Positions 54,875 to 64,000 of a stretch of 64,000 nucleotides of DNA are shown here, piece by piece; within the stretch, counting starts at the first letter, position 1; every line of letters starts with the position of its first letter. Where the stretch lies: positions 248,001 through 312,000 of the forward strand of contig NZ_FZOS01000001.1 in the NCBI RefSeq assembly GCF_900188165.1, written 5' to 3'. The notes under the pieces were generated by a model. That model was given only the letters and a program-made list of their open reading frames with translations, was not told where the DNA came from and did no database searches. The stretch is from Edaphosphingomonas laterariae. Lineage in GTDB: Bacteria; Pseudomonadota; Alphaproteobacteria; Sphingomonadales; Sphingomonadaceae. A program made the position numbers and the translations under genes.

Positions 54875-56596
54875 ATGGCCGATATCGATCTCGTCATCCG
54901 CAACGGCATTGTCGTGGATGGCAGCGGCGGTGCGATGCAGGACGCCGATATCGCCATCAGCGGCGGGCGGATCGCGGCCATCGGTAAAAGCCTGCCGCGC
55001 GGCAAGGAGGAGGTGGACGCACGCGGCCAGCTCGTCACGCCCGGCTTTGTCGATATCCACACCCATTATGATGGCCAGGTGACGTGGGAAAACCGCCTCG
55101 CGCCATCGTCCGCGCATGGCGTGACGACGGCGGTGATGGGCAATTGCGGCATCGGCTTCGCCCCGTGCCGGCCGCAGGATCGGGCCGATCTGATCCGGCT
55201 GATGGAAGGCGTGGAGGATCTGCCCGAGGTGGTGCTCTCCGCCGGACTGCCCTGGGCGTGGGAAAGCTTTCCCGATTATCTCGATTTCGTGGGATCGCGG
55301 CAGTTCGATACCGATGTCTGCGCGCAGCTGCCCCATGCGGCGCTCCGCGTCTTCGCCATGGGCCGCCGCGCGATCGACCGCGAACAGGCGACGGCGGACG
55401 ACCGCGCGACGATGGCGCGGCTGGCGAAGGAAGCCGTGGAAGCCGGCGCGATCGGCTTCGGCACATCGCGCACGATCAACCACCGGGCGAGCGACGGCAC
55501 ATTGGTCTACACGCTCGATGCGGCGGAGGAGGAACTGGCCGCGATCGGCGAGGCGCTGGGCGCAGCCGGCAAGGGCGTGCTGCAAGTGGTGTCCGATTTC
55601 GACGATCCGGAACGCGAACTGGGCATGCTGCGCCGCGTGGTCGAACGCGCCGGCCGGCCGCTTTCGGTATCGCTGGGCCAGATCCACGCGACGCCCGATC
55701 GCTGGCGGGAAGTGCTCGACTGGATCGAAGGCTGCAATGCCGACGGGCTGGAGGTGCGCGCGCAGGTCAGCGGCCGGCCGGTGGGCATGCTGCTCGGCTA
55801 CGAACTCAGCTACCACCCGTTCAGCTACACGCCGACGTGGAAATCGCTACTCGGCCTGCCGGTGGAACAGCGGCTGGTGGCGCTGCGTGATGCCGCGATC
55901 CGTGCGGCGATCACCAGCGAAACGCCCGATGCCGGCGATTTCATCGGTGCCGATTTCATTCGCCAGTTCCAGTTGATGTATCCGCTGGGCGCGCCGGTGA
56001 ATTACGAATTCGCGCCGGGCAGCAACGTCGCCAGCCGGGCAGCGAAGCTGGGCCTCACGCCCGCCGAACATGCTTATGATCTGATGCTGGAGGAAGGCGG
56101 CCGCGCGGTGCTGATGCTGCCGACCACCAATTTCGGCGGGGAATCGCTGGCCGCCGCCGAAGCGATGCTGCGCCACCCCAATACCGTCTATGGGCTGGGC
56201 GACGGCGGCGCGCATCTCGGTTTCCTGTGTGACGCAAGCCTGCCCACTTACATGCTCCAGCATTGGGCGCGCGACCGGACGGCGGGTGCGAAGCTACCGC
56301 TGGAACAGGTGATCGCCGGCCTGTCCGCCCGCCCCGCCGCCGCCGTCGGCCTCCACGATCGCGGGCTCATCCGCCCCGGCTATCGCGCAGACATCAACAT
56401 CATCGATTTCGACCGGCTCGCCCTCCACTCGCCGCGCATCGCTTATGATCTGCCCGAAGGCGGCAAAAGACTGACGCAGGCGGCCGAAGGCTATCGCGCA
56501 ACGATCCTGAACGGCGTGACCGTACAACGCGACGGCACCCCCACCGGCGCGCTACCAGGCCGACTCGTGCGCGGCGCACAGCGCGCTGCGGCATAA
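54875..56596 (+). CDS. amidohydrolase, D-aminoacylase-like
   Basis: 573 residues. Metal-binding HxH is in TPGFVDIHTHYDGQVTWENR, followed by GVTTAVMGNCGIGFAP (a conserved N-acyl-D-amino-acid deacylase region) and the late GDGGAHLGFLCDAS. The C-terminal small domain closes with GYRADINIIDFDRL. It probably hydrolyses an amide or cyclic amide; which one is unknown. CAGGAGTGGCGCC precedes the ATG. It ends the TetR-controlled unit. Confidence 0.92.
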   Translation: MADIDLVIRNGIVVDGSGGAMQDADIAISGGRIAAIGKSLPRGKEEVDARGQLVTPGFVDIHTHYDGQVTWENRLAPSSAHGVTTAVMGNCGIGFAPCRPQDRADLIRLMEGVEDLPEVVLSAGLPWAWESFPDYLDFVGSRQFDTDVCAQLPHAALRVFAMGRRAIDREQATADDRATMARLAKEAVEAGAIGFGTSRTINHRASDGTLVYTLDAAEEELAAIGEALGAAGKGVLQVVSDFDDPERELGMLRRVVERAGRPLSVSLGQIHATPDRWREVLDWIEGCNADGLEVRAQVSGRPVGMLLGYELSYHPFSYTPTWKSLLGLPVEQRLVALRDAAIRAAITSETPDAGDFIGADFIRQFQLMYPLGAPVNYEFAPGSNVASRAAKLGLTPAEHAYDLMLEEGGRAVLMLPTTNFGGESLAAAEAMLRHPNTVYGLGDGGAHLGFLCDASLPTYMLQHWARDRTAGAKLPLEQVIAGLSARPAAAVGLHDRGLIRPGYRADINIIDFDRLALHSPRIAYDLPEGGKRLTQAAEGYRATILNGVTVQRDGTPTGALPGRLVRGAQRAAA

Positions 56597-56786
56597 GGCG
56601 CCACCAACCTCCCGCGTTTGTCCGCAGCCGAGGCCCTCCGCCCAATAGCTGCCTGTCAGGACACGCCGACATTGAGGACGTTGGTGTGCGGCTTTGCTGT
56701 TCCCGATTGCGGACCTTCCCAAGCAGCGGCACACTCGAATGATTGGCGAGCAAGACTCAACGGTCAAATTTATATAAGGACTTTGG

Positions 56787-57170
56787 ATGAGTTGGGTGTT
56801 CAATCGGCGCGGACCAACTACGAATCCCGAAAAAGATTTAACGATCCGCGACGTTTCGGGGGGCTGCCGCGACGATTTCAGCCACGCGGGCATCCGGCTC
56901 AGCGATCACCAGATCATCTTTCGTTTTGCACTGGGGCGTCCTTGTTCCCGCGCACTAACTCCTGAAGAACGTGCCGCACACCCGCATTCCGATTTTGCCT
57001 TCGTTTATCAGATAGCGGGGCGCGACCTCACACTTGATCAAAGGCAATCCATACAAGAATGGCTTCAAACGCAAGAAGATGGGTGGGTGGCTGTCGCGCG
57101 CTCAGCAGGCAAGGAACGGAAGCACTATACGATGCTCTTGCGGTCCGTCGATTATATTGAAGGATACTGA
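56787..57170 (+). CDS. orphan protein of unknown function
   Basis: 127 residues from MSWVFNRRGPTTNPEKDLTI. No signal peptide, membrane segment or known motif is seen; a stretch DLTLDQRQSIQEWLQTQEDG looks helical. Its codon use is less GC-rich at third positions than the neighbours, and the leader (CAAATTTATATAAGGACTTTGG, with AAGGAC as ribosome-binding site, 56764-56785) is AT-rich. This suggests a recent or weakly expressed gene. It lies between the amidohydrolase unit and an inverted-repeat element. Confidence 0.6.
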   Translation: MSWVFNRRGPTTNPEKDLTIRDVSGGCRDDFSHAGIRLSDHQIIFRFALGRPCSRALTPEERAAHPHSDFAFVYQIAGRDLTLDQRQSIQEWLQTQEDGWVAVARSAGKERKHYTMLLRSVDYIEGY

Positions 57171-57752
57171 GCGAACGCCCCCCTCCAGTCGAGATGGTTT
57201 TGAAGCGAGATCACCGTTCGAACCTTAAGGTGGCATAGAGTAAGTCCCCGGCTGCCCCCCCCGACTTTGCTGTCATCCAGCGGCGGGGCTAGGCCTCCGG
57301 TTTTCCGACCGTCAGCTTTCCGAGATCGGACAGGCAGGTATCGGCCGGCGATTTCTACCTTTGTCGCGACACTCGCACTTCGCGGTCGTCGTCTACTGAA
57401 CTTCCACCTGCGTCACCCCGGACTTGTTCCGGGGTCCACCGTACAGCACACATCACCATTGATGATCGAGCGGGACAATCCGGCATGGAATGACCTGGCG
57501 GTGTCTTTCGGGTTGGAGCCGCTGGGGGCATCGCCTGCGTGACGGTGGACCCCGGAACAAGTCCGGGGTGACGAAACAAAGATGGTCCGCTCCCTCCGAC
57601 TTAGCTGCATACTGAAACCGTCGAATGCTCCCCCAAAAGCTGGCGGCCGTTAGCGATCAACATCTATCGACCCGGCCACAGAACGCGCAGGCTTGACCAA
57701 TCGCGTCGCGCGGTCGAGCTTCCGGGTCCGAAACGATAGAGGAGACCCGCTG
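57171..57752. other. 582-base intergenic region
   Basis: The region carries a 163-base inverted-repeat element (57411-57573). The part before it (57171-57410) has no convincing gene. Its only notable sequence is the palindrome GTTCGAAC (57216-57223), too isolated to call a tRNA remnant. Open frames that cross the repeat are chance results of its GC-rich arms. The final 180 bases lead to the lipoprotein gene. Confidence 0.6.
57411..57573. repeat. inverted-repeat element with 32-bp perfect arms
   Basis: The 32-base arms at 57411-57442 and 57542-57573 are exact reverse complements, flanking 99 bases. Each arm contains its own small hairpin, CACCCCGGACTTG-TTCCGGGG-type. Internal sequence shows no gene. 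The arms start GTCACCCCGG and resemble the GTCATCCCAGC arms at 30456-30537 in layout. It could be a miniature mobile element or a REP-like pair. Confidence 0.8.
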
Positions 57753-58250
57753 ATGATCGGCCGTTCCACCGCCACCGCGCTTGCGCTTCTGCTCGTTCTT
57801 TCCGCGTGCGGCAGCAAGGACGAACAGGAAACCAAGATCGGTGATGCGACCTACAAGGTTTCCGAAGCCGACGGCAAAAGCACGCTGACGGTCGAAACCA
57901 AGGACGGCAAGGCGCAGATCGTCAGCGGCGAAGGTGCGGCGGCCCTGCCCGCCGGGCTTGCCCTCTATCCCGGCGCCACCGTCGTCAGCAGCACGCGCAT
58001 CACCGGCGACGGCGCCGAAAAGGGCGGCACGCTGCTGAGCTTCGAAACGGCGGATGCCACCGGCCAGGTCGTCGCCTTCTACAAGGACGCCGCGCAGAAA
58101 GCGGGCTACAAGATCGAAGGCGAGATGAAGATGGGCGAAATGGAGATGCTGACGGCCAAGCAAGCCGACGAAGCCGGCTTCACGCTCACCGCCAATCGCG
58201 AAGAAGGCAAGACCACGGTCAGCTTGATCGGCGGCGCCGGCAGCAATTGA
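57753..58250 (+). CDS. lipoprotein, unknown function
   Basis: 165 residues from MIGRSTATALALLLVLSACG. The lipobox LLVLSAC puts the lipidated Cys at about residue 19. The mature part is polar and starts GSKDEQETKIGDATYKVSEA; it ends TTVSLIGGAGSN with no known catalytic motif. It may be anchored to the outer membrane. GAGGAGACCCGCTG precedes the ATG at 57753, which is chosen over an upstream in-frame start. Confidence 0.85.
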   Translation: MIGRSTATALALLLVLSACGSKDEQETKIGDATYKVSEADGKSTLTVETKDGKAQIVSGEGAAALPAGLALYPGATVVSSTRITGDGAEKGGTLLSFETADATGQVVAFYKDAAQKAGYKIEGEMKMGEMEMLTAKQADEAGFTLTANREEGKTTVSLIGGAGSN

Positions 58251-58366
58251 ACCGACCGGGGCCATCCCCGGCCGGTCCCGGTTTCCGCCAGCCCGCGTTT
58301 CGCGCGATCGGGAAGCAAATGGCACCACCATCCGCCGTCCCGGAAATCGCTGTATGACGAAATCAT

Positions 58367-58406
58367 GGAGCGGCTGATCCGATGCCATCGCATCGGAAGC
58401 CGCTCC
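58367..58406 (-). terminator. stem-loop after alaS
   Basis: GGAGCGGCT(GA)TCCGATGC (58367-58385) pairs with GCATCGGAAGCCGCTCC (58390-58406), apart from two extra bases in one arm. It lies 23 bases past the alaS stop on the minus strand, and no T-run follows. It parallels the palindrome after valS. Confidence 0.5.
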
Positions 58407-58428
58407 AGCGCGCTACCGCAGGGGCAGT

Positions 58429-61098
<2,670 letters not shown>

Positions 61099-61104
61099 GG
61101 CCGC

Positions 61105-61133
61105 GACTTAGTGGAGCACGGCCCGCATCTCAA
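61105..61133 (-). promoter_or_regulatory. candidate alaS promoter with start at the ATG
   Basis: TTGAGA (61133-61128) and TAAGTC (61110-61105) are 17 bases apart on the minus strand. Seven bases downstream of the -10 box lies the A of the alaS start codon, so transcription could begin at the ATG. Confidence 0.45.
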
Positions 61134-61282
61134 GCGGAGTCGCGCCTCAGCATGAATGCAGGCTGACGAAACAGGCGCCGCCACGGTTCATCGGTCCCAA
61201 TAAAATGCAGTGTCACCCCGGCAGCGGCACCAACTGGCGGTTCGGCGATTCGCGGTTTGCCGCCCTTTCGGCATCACCCCGC

Positions 61283-61786
61283 TCAGGGCGCCACACAGCC
61301 GAACTGGCTTTCCAGCGTCCGCAGGCGTTCGGGCGGCAATTGCGCCGCCATGCCCTTGTCGATGAAGCTCTGCTCCTCGCGGACGATGCGGAAGCTGCCA
61401 TCCTGTTCCTGATGCCACATCAGATAGCCGCAATGCAGGTGGATATTGGGAAACTGGCTGCGGAAATCGGCGGCGACATACAGGCCGGGCGCCGGCGCGT
61501 CCGGCGGATCGCGATACCAGGTCAGGCGCACCACGCGGCGCTCGGCAGCCTTGCCGGATTCGGCATTGAAGCGCGCGGCTTCGGACGCGAACAGATCGGG
61601 CTTCAGATAGCTCTGCATCGACGGGCCGATCAGCGCATAGGCCCGATCGAACCGGCCGCCATCCTTGGCGGCGAAATAGGCGTAGCTCGCGTCCGTCACC
61701 TGTTGCTGGACGGCTTCGTCGGGGATGGCATTGCCCGCCTGTGCCGGCAGCGCGGCCCCCGCCAGCAGCATCAACCATTCAAGCAT
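61283..61786 (-). CDS. DUF4019-like exported protein
   Basis: 167 residues from MLEWLMLLAGAALPAQAGNA, a signal peptide cut near AQA. The mature part fits DUF4019: VTDASYAYFAAKDGGRFDRA, then VRLTWYRDPPDAPAPGLYVA and HCGYLMWHQEQDGSFRIVRE, with a last Cys. The start overlaps the GST gene by eight bases, so translation is coupled. The role is unknown; probably periplasmic. Confidence 0.83.
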   Translation of the reverse strand: MLEWLMLLAGAALPAQAGNAIPDEAVQQQVTDASYAYFAAKDGGRFDRAYALIGPSMQSYLKPDLFASEAARFNAESGKAAERRVVRLTWYRDPPDAPAPGLYVAADFRSQFPNIHLHCGYLMWHQEQDGSFRIVREEQSFIDKGMAAQLPPERLRTLESQFGCVAP

Positions 61787-62405
61787 AAGCGTAGGGGCCT
61801 CCCACGGCGAGCGCGCGGCCATAAGCGGGGCGCGCATGGAGACGTTCCAGCCAGTCGATCAGATGCGGGCGGCTGGCGCCCAGCCCGCCGCGATGGCGCG
61901 ATGCCTCGATCGGAAAGCTCATCATCACGTCAGCGGCGGTGAAGCTGTCGCAGGCGAACCAGGGCCGCGTCGCCAGTTCGCTATTCAGCCAGTCGAGATG
62001 CTGGTCCAGCATCCCCTGCACCGGCTTCAGCGCCGGCTTGCCGAGAATGCCGAGCCTGCCGATCACCAGCAGCGCGAACAGCGGCGGCATCATCGAACCT
62101 TCGGCATAATGCAGGAAGTGGCGATAGCGCAGGCAGGCATCGCGATTGCCGGGAGGCCCAAGCCGGCCATCACCCTTTTCCACCAGATATTCCACGATCG
62201 CGCCGGTTTCCGCGATCACGCGGCCCTCATCCTCGATCACCGGCGCCTTGCCGAGCGGATGGACGCGCTTCAGTTCGGGCGGGGCCAGCATCGTCTTGCG
62301 GTCGCGCTCATAGCGGACGACCTCATAAGGCAGCTCAAGCTCCTCCAGCAGCCAGAGCACGCGCTGCGACCGCGAATTTTCGAGATGATGGACGATGATC
62401 GTCAT
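61779..62405 (-). CDS. glutathione S-transferase family protein
   Basis: 208 residues from MTIIVHHLENSRSQRVLWLL. The thioredoxin-like N-domain has Ser near position 11 and the HPLGKAPVIEDEGRVIAETG stretch (GSH-binding cis-Pro and Glu/Thr). A helical C-domain follows (DSFTAADVMMSFPIEA). Substrate unknown; members conjugate or isomerise electrophiles. GGGAG nine bases before the ATG supports 62405 over a GTG two codons upstream. Confidence 0.92.
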   Translation of the reverse strand: MTIIVHHLENSRSQRVLWLLEELELPYEVVRYERDRKTMLAPPELKRVHPLGKAPVIEDEGRVIAETGAIVEYLVEKGDGRLGPPGNRDACLRYRHFLHYAEGSMMPPLFALLVIGRLGILGKPALKPVQGMLDQHLDWLNSELATRPWFACDSFTAADVMMSFPIEASRHRGGLGASRPHLIDWLERLHARPAYGRALAVGGPYAYA

Positions 62406-62519
62406 GGCCACCGGCTCCCTGCGAACGGGCCACAGAAATGCCTGTGGAACGCACGGGAAGCGAGGGATTTTTTATCGCGCCCCGCCGCCCCGGATCGCTC
62501 CGGGGCGGCGGATGCCCGA

Positions 62520-64000
62520 TCATTCCGCCGTCTTTTTCTTGGCGGGGGCCTTCTTCGCGGCAGGCTTCTTTTCGGCCGCCGGTTTCTTCGCCGCAGCCGG
62601 TTTCTTGGCGGCGGCCGCCTTTTTCGGCGCGGCCTTCTTCTTGCCCTTGGCCGGCCCCTTGGCCGCGCGTTCGGCCAGCAACTGCACCGCCGCTTCCAGC
62701 GTCAGCGCCGATGGGTCCATGCTCTTGGGCAGCGTCGCGTTGGTCGTGCCGTCGGTGACATAGGGGCCGAAACGCCCCTCCATCAGCTTCACCTCGGCGC
62801 CCGTTTCCGGGTTCGGGCCGAACACCTGCAGCGGTTCGCGCGCGCCGCCGCGTGCCCGCCCGCCGCCGGCTGCCGCCTCGGCCAGCTTCACCACGGCCGC
62901 GTTCATGCCCGTTTCGAACACATCGTTGGTCGATGTCAGCCGCGCATATTTGCCGTCATGGGCCAGATAGGGGCCATAGCGGCCGATCGACGCGGTGATC
63001 GGCTTGCCCGTTTCCGGGTGCGCGCCCACCTCGCGCGGCAGCGACAGCAGCTTCAGTGCCCAGTCGATGCCGAAATCCTCGCCCGGCACGTCCTTCGGGA
63101 TCGACGCGCGCTTGGCATCCTTGCCGTCGCCCAGCTGGACATATGGGCCGAATCGGCCGGACCGCTTGGTCACTTCCAGTCCGGTCGCCGGGTCCGCACC
63201 CAGATTGACCGGGCCGGCATCGCCGCCATCCTCGCCGCCACCCTTCTGCGCAAAGCGCCGGGTGAACTTGCATTCGGGATAGTTGGAACAGGCGATGAAG
63301 GCGCCGAAACGGCCACCGCGCAGGCTCAGCCGGCCGGCATGGCAGGCCGGGCACAGCCGCGGATCGCTGCCATCGCCCTTGTCGGGGAACAGATACGGCC
63401 CGAGGAACTCGTCCAACGCCGCCGTCACTTCGGACGGCTTCTGCTCCATCACCTCGACGGTCTTGGGCTTGAAATCGCGCCAGAAGGCTTCCAGCACCTT
63501 CTGCCATTCCGCCCGGCCGCCGGAAATATCGTCCAGGCTTTCTTCCAGCCCGGCGGTATAATCGTAGCTCACATAACGCTCGAAAAAGCGTTCAAGGAAG
63601 CTCGTCACCAGCCGCCCGCTCTCCTCGGGGATGAAGCGGTTCTTTTCTAGCGTCACATATTCGCGATCCTTCAAGGTCTGCAGGATCGACGCATATGTGG
63701 AAGGCCGCCCGATGCCGAGCTCCTCCATCTTCTTGACGAGGCTCGCTTCCGAATAACGCGGCGGCGGCTGGGTGAAATGCTGTTCGGCGGTGACGGCCTT
63801 CTTGGCCGGCGCATCGCCCTCGCCCATGCGGGGCAGGCGCTTCGAATCCTCATCGCCTTCGTCGTCGCGGCCTTCCTCGTAGAGCGCGAGATAGCCGGGG
63901 AAGAGCACGACCTGGCCAGTGGCGCGCAATGCGTGGCGTCCGGTGCCGTCGGTCAGCTCCACCGTCGTCCGCTCCAGCCGGGCAGACGCCATCTGGCTCG
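62520..64000 (-). CDS. topA: DNA topoisomerase I, C-terminal part (runs off window)
   Basis: The frame stays open to the window edge, so the N-terminal catalytic part is missing. What is seen (about 493 residues) begins SQMASARLERTTVEL and includes EELGIGRPSTYASILQTLKD, the 4-Cys zinc unit CPACHAGRLSLRGGRFGAFIACSNYPEC-type (positions near 63250-63370; key Cys pairs CPAC and CSNYPEC), and several repeats of RFGPYVQLGDG or RYGPYLAHDGK. It ends in a long Lys/Ala-rich tail (AAKKPAAAKKPAAEKKPAAK), common in alphaproteobacterial TopA. It relaxes negative supercoils. Confidence 0.96.
   Translation of the reverse strand, partial: SQMASARLERTTVELTDGTGRHALRATGQVVLFPGYLALYEEGRDDEGDEDSKRLPRMGEGDAPAKKAVTAEQHFTQPPPRYSEASLVKKMEELGIGRPSTYASILQTLKDREYVTLEKNRFIPEESGRLVTSFLERFFERYVSYDYTAGLEESLDDISGGRAEWQKVLEAFWRDFKPKTVEVMEQKPSEVTAALDEFLGPYLFPDKGDGSDPRLCPACHAGRLSLRGGRFGAFIACSNYPECKFTRRFAQKGGGEDGGDAGPVNLGADPATGLEVTKRSGRFGPYVQLGDGKDAKRASIPKDVPGEDFGIDWALKLLSLPREVGAHPETGKPITASIGRYGPYLAHDGKYARLTSTNDVFETGMNAAVVKLAEAAAGGGRARGGAREPLQVFGPNPETGAEVKLMEGRFGPYVTDGTTNATLPKSMDPSALTLEAAVQLLAERAAKGPAKGKKKAAPKKAAAAKKPAAAKKPAAEKKPAAKKAPAKKKTAE

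Noticed and set aside
57216-57223. GTTCGAAC resembling a tRNA T-loop
   Set aside because: No acceptor, D or anticodon stems can be formed around it.
57267-57542. Possible 91-residue protein across the inverted repeat
   Set aside because: Most of it is made of the repeat arm, no ribosome-binding site, no similarity; the opposite strand is equally open.
62523-62650. Short repeated GC-rich DNA at the topA 3' end, considered as a tandem-repeat array
   Set aside because: It is explained by the Lys/Ala-rich C-terminal tail of TopA.
61725-63650. 641-codon plus-strand open frame opposite the GST and topA
   Set aside because: Shadow of two well-supported genes, low-complexity Gly/Leu/Arg content.

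Overview
The window comes from the chromosome of a GC-rich alphaproteobacterium, most likely a member of the Sphingomonadales (Sphingomonas, Sphingobium or Novosphingobium type). The reasons are the GC-rich third codon positions, the gene orders fabD-fabG-acpP-fabF-mltG, trpF-trpB-trpA-accD-folC and ubiG/lysC, a surface protein ending in a PEP-CTERM sorting signal with the motif PEPAAWAMMLIGFG, and many catabolic genes. No rRNA, tRNA, CRISPR array, transposase or phage gene was recognised. Assignments were made by reading the translations, without a database search.

Layout. 1-2.5 kb: the N-terminus of a LysR regulator divergent from a WrbA-type quinone reductase, then a small unknown gene, a pirin and a DUF1622 membrane protein. 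2.6-7.1 kb (minus): fatty-acid synthesis (fabD, fabG, acpP, fabF) followed by mltG. 7.2-8.9 kb (plus): ribosomal proteins S6, S18 and L9, closed by a strong terminator. 9-12.4 kb (minus): folE, malate synthase G with a structured leader, and a small secreted protein. 12.5-16 kb (plus): an M20 hydrolase with astA and astB of the arginine succinyltransferase pathway. 16.1-21.6 kb (plus): a SnoaL-like gene, then trpF, trpB, trpA, accD and folC, translationally coupled from trpF to accD.

21.6-34.8 kb is a catabolic island. On the minus strand are an AMP-dependent acyl-CoA ligase with a small unknown partner, two acyl-CoA dehydrogenases, an SDR, an Old-Yellow-Enzyme-type reductase, a KstD-like flavoprotein, the lower meta-cleavage trio (4-hydroxy-2-oxovalerate aldolase, acylating acetaldehyde dehydrogenase, 2-hydroxypentadienoate hydratase) and an HsaA-like flavin monooxygenase. 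A second SDR diverges at the far end. The enzyme mix resembles steroid-ring or related polycyclic degradation, but no extradiol dioxygenase, C-C hydrolase or flavin reductase lies in the window. Two promoters in the island carry the same palindrome, TGAATNNNATTCA, which suggests one regulator.

34.8-44.4 kb: mtgA, an Omp85-like outer-membrane protein, a sirtuin, YbaK, a beta-lactamase-fold/rhodanese protein with a 1-Cys peroxiredoxin, a CDP-glycerol-glycerophosphotransferase-like protein, ubiG, lysC and a nitronate-monooxygenase-like enzyme. 44.4-51.8 kb: a small secreted acidic-tailed protein, DoxX, valS, an S9 peptidase, a MaoC-like protein and a PEP-CTERM histidine phosphatase. 51.9-56.6 kb: a TetR regulator facing an LLM flavin oxidoreductase, alpha/beta-hydrolase and amidohydrolase operon across a palindromic operator. 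56.8-64 kb: an orphan gene, a 163-bp inverted-repeat element, a lipoprotein, alaS, a DUF4019 protein, a GST and the C-terminal part of topA, which runs off the window.

Points most worth following are the shared catabolic operator, the mutually exclusive hairpins in the malate synthase leader, the M20 hydrolase next to astAB, the PEP-CTERM phosphatase, the inverted-repeat elements and possible leaderless starts of alaS, valS and the ast operon.
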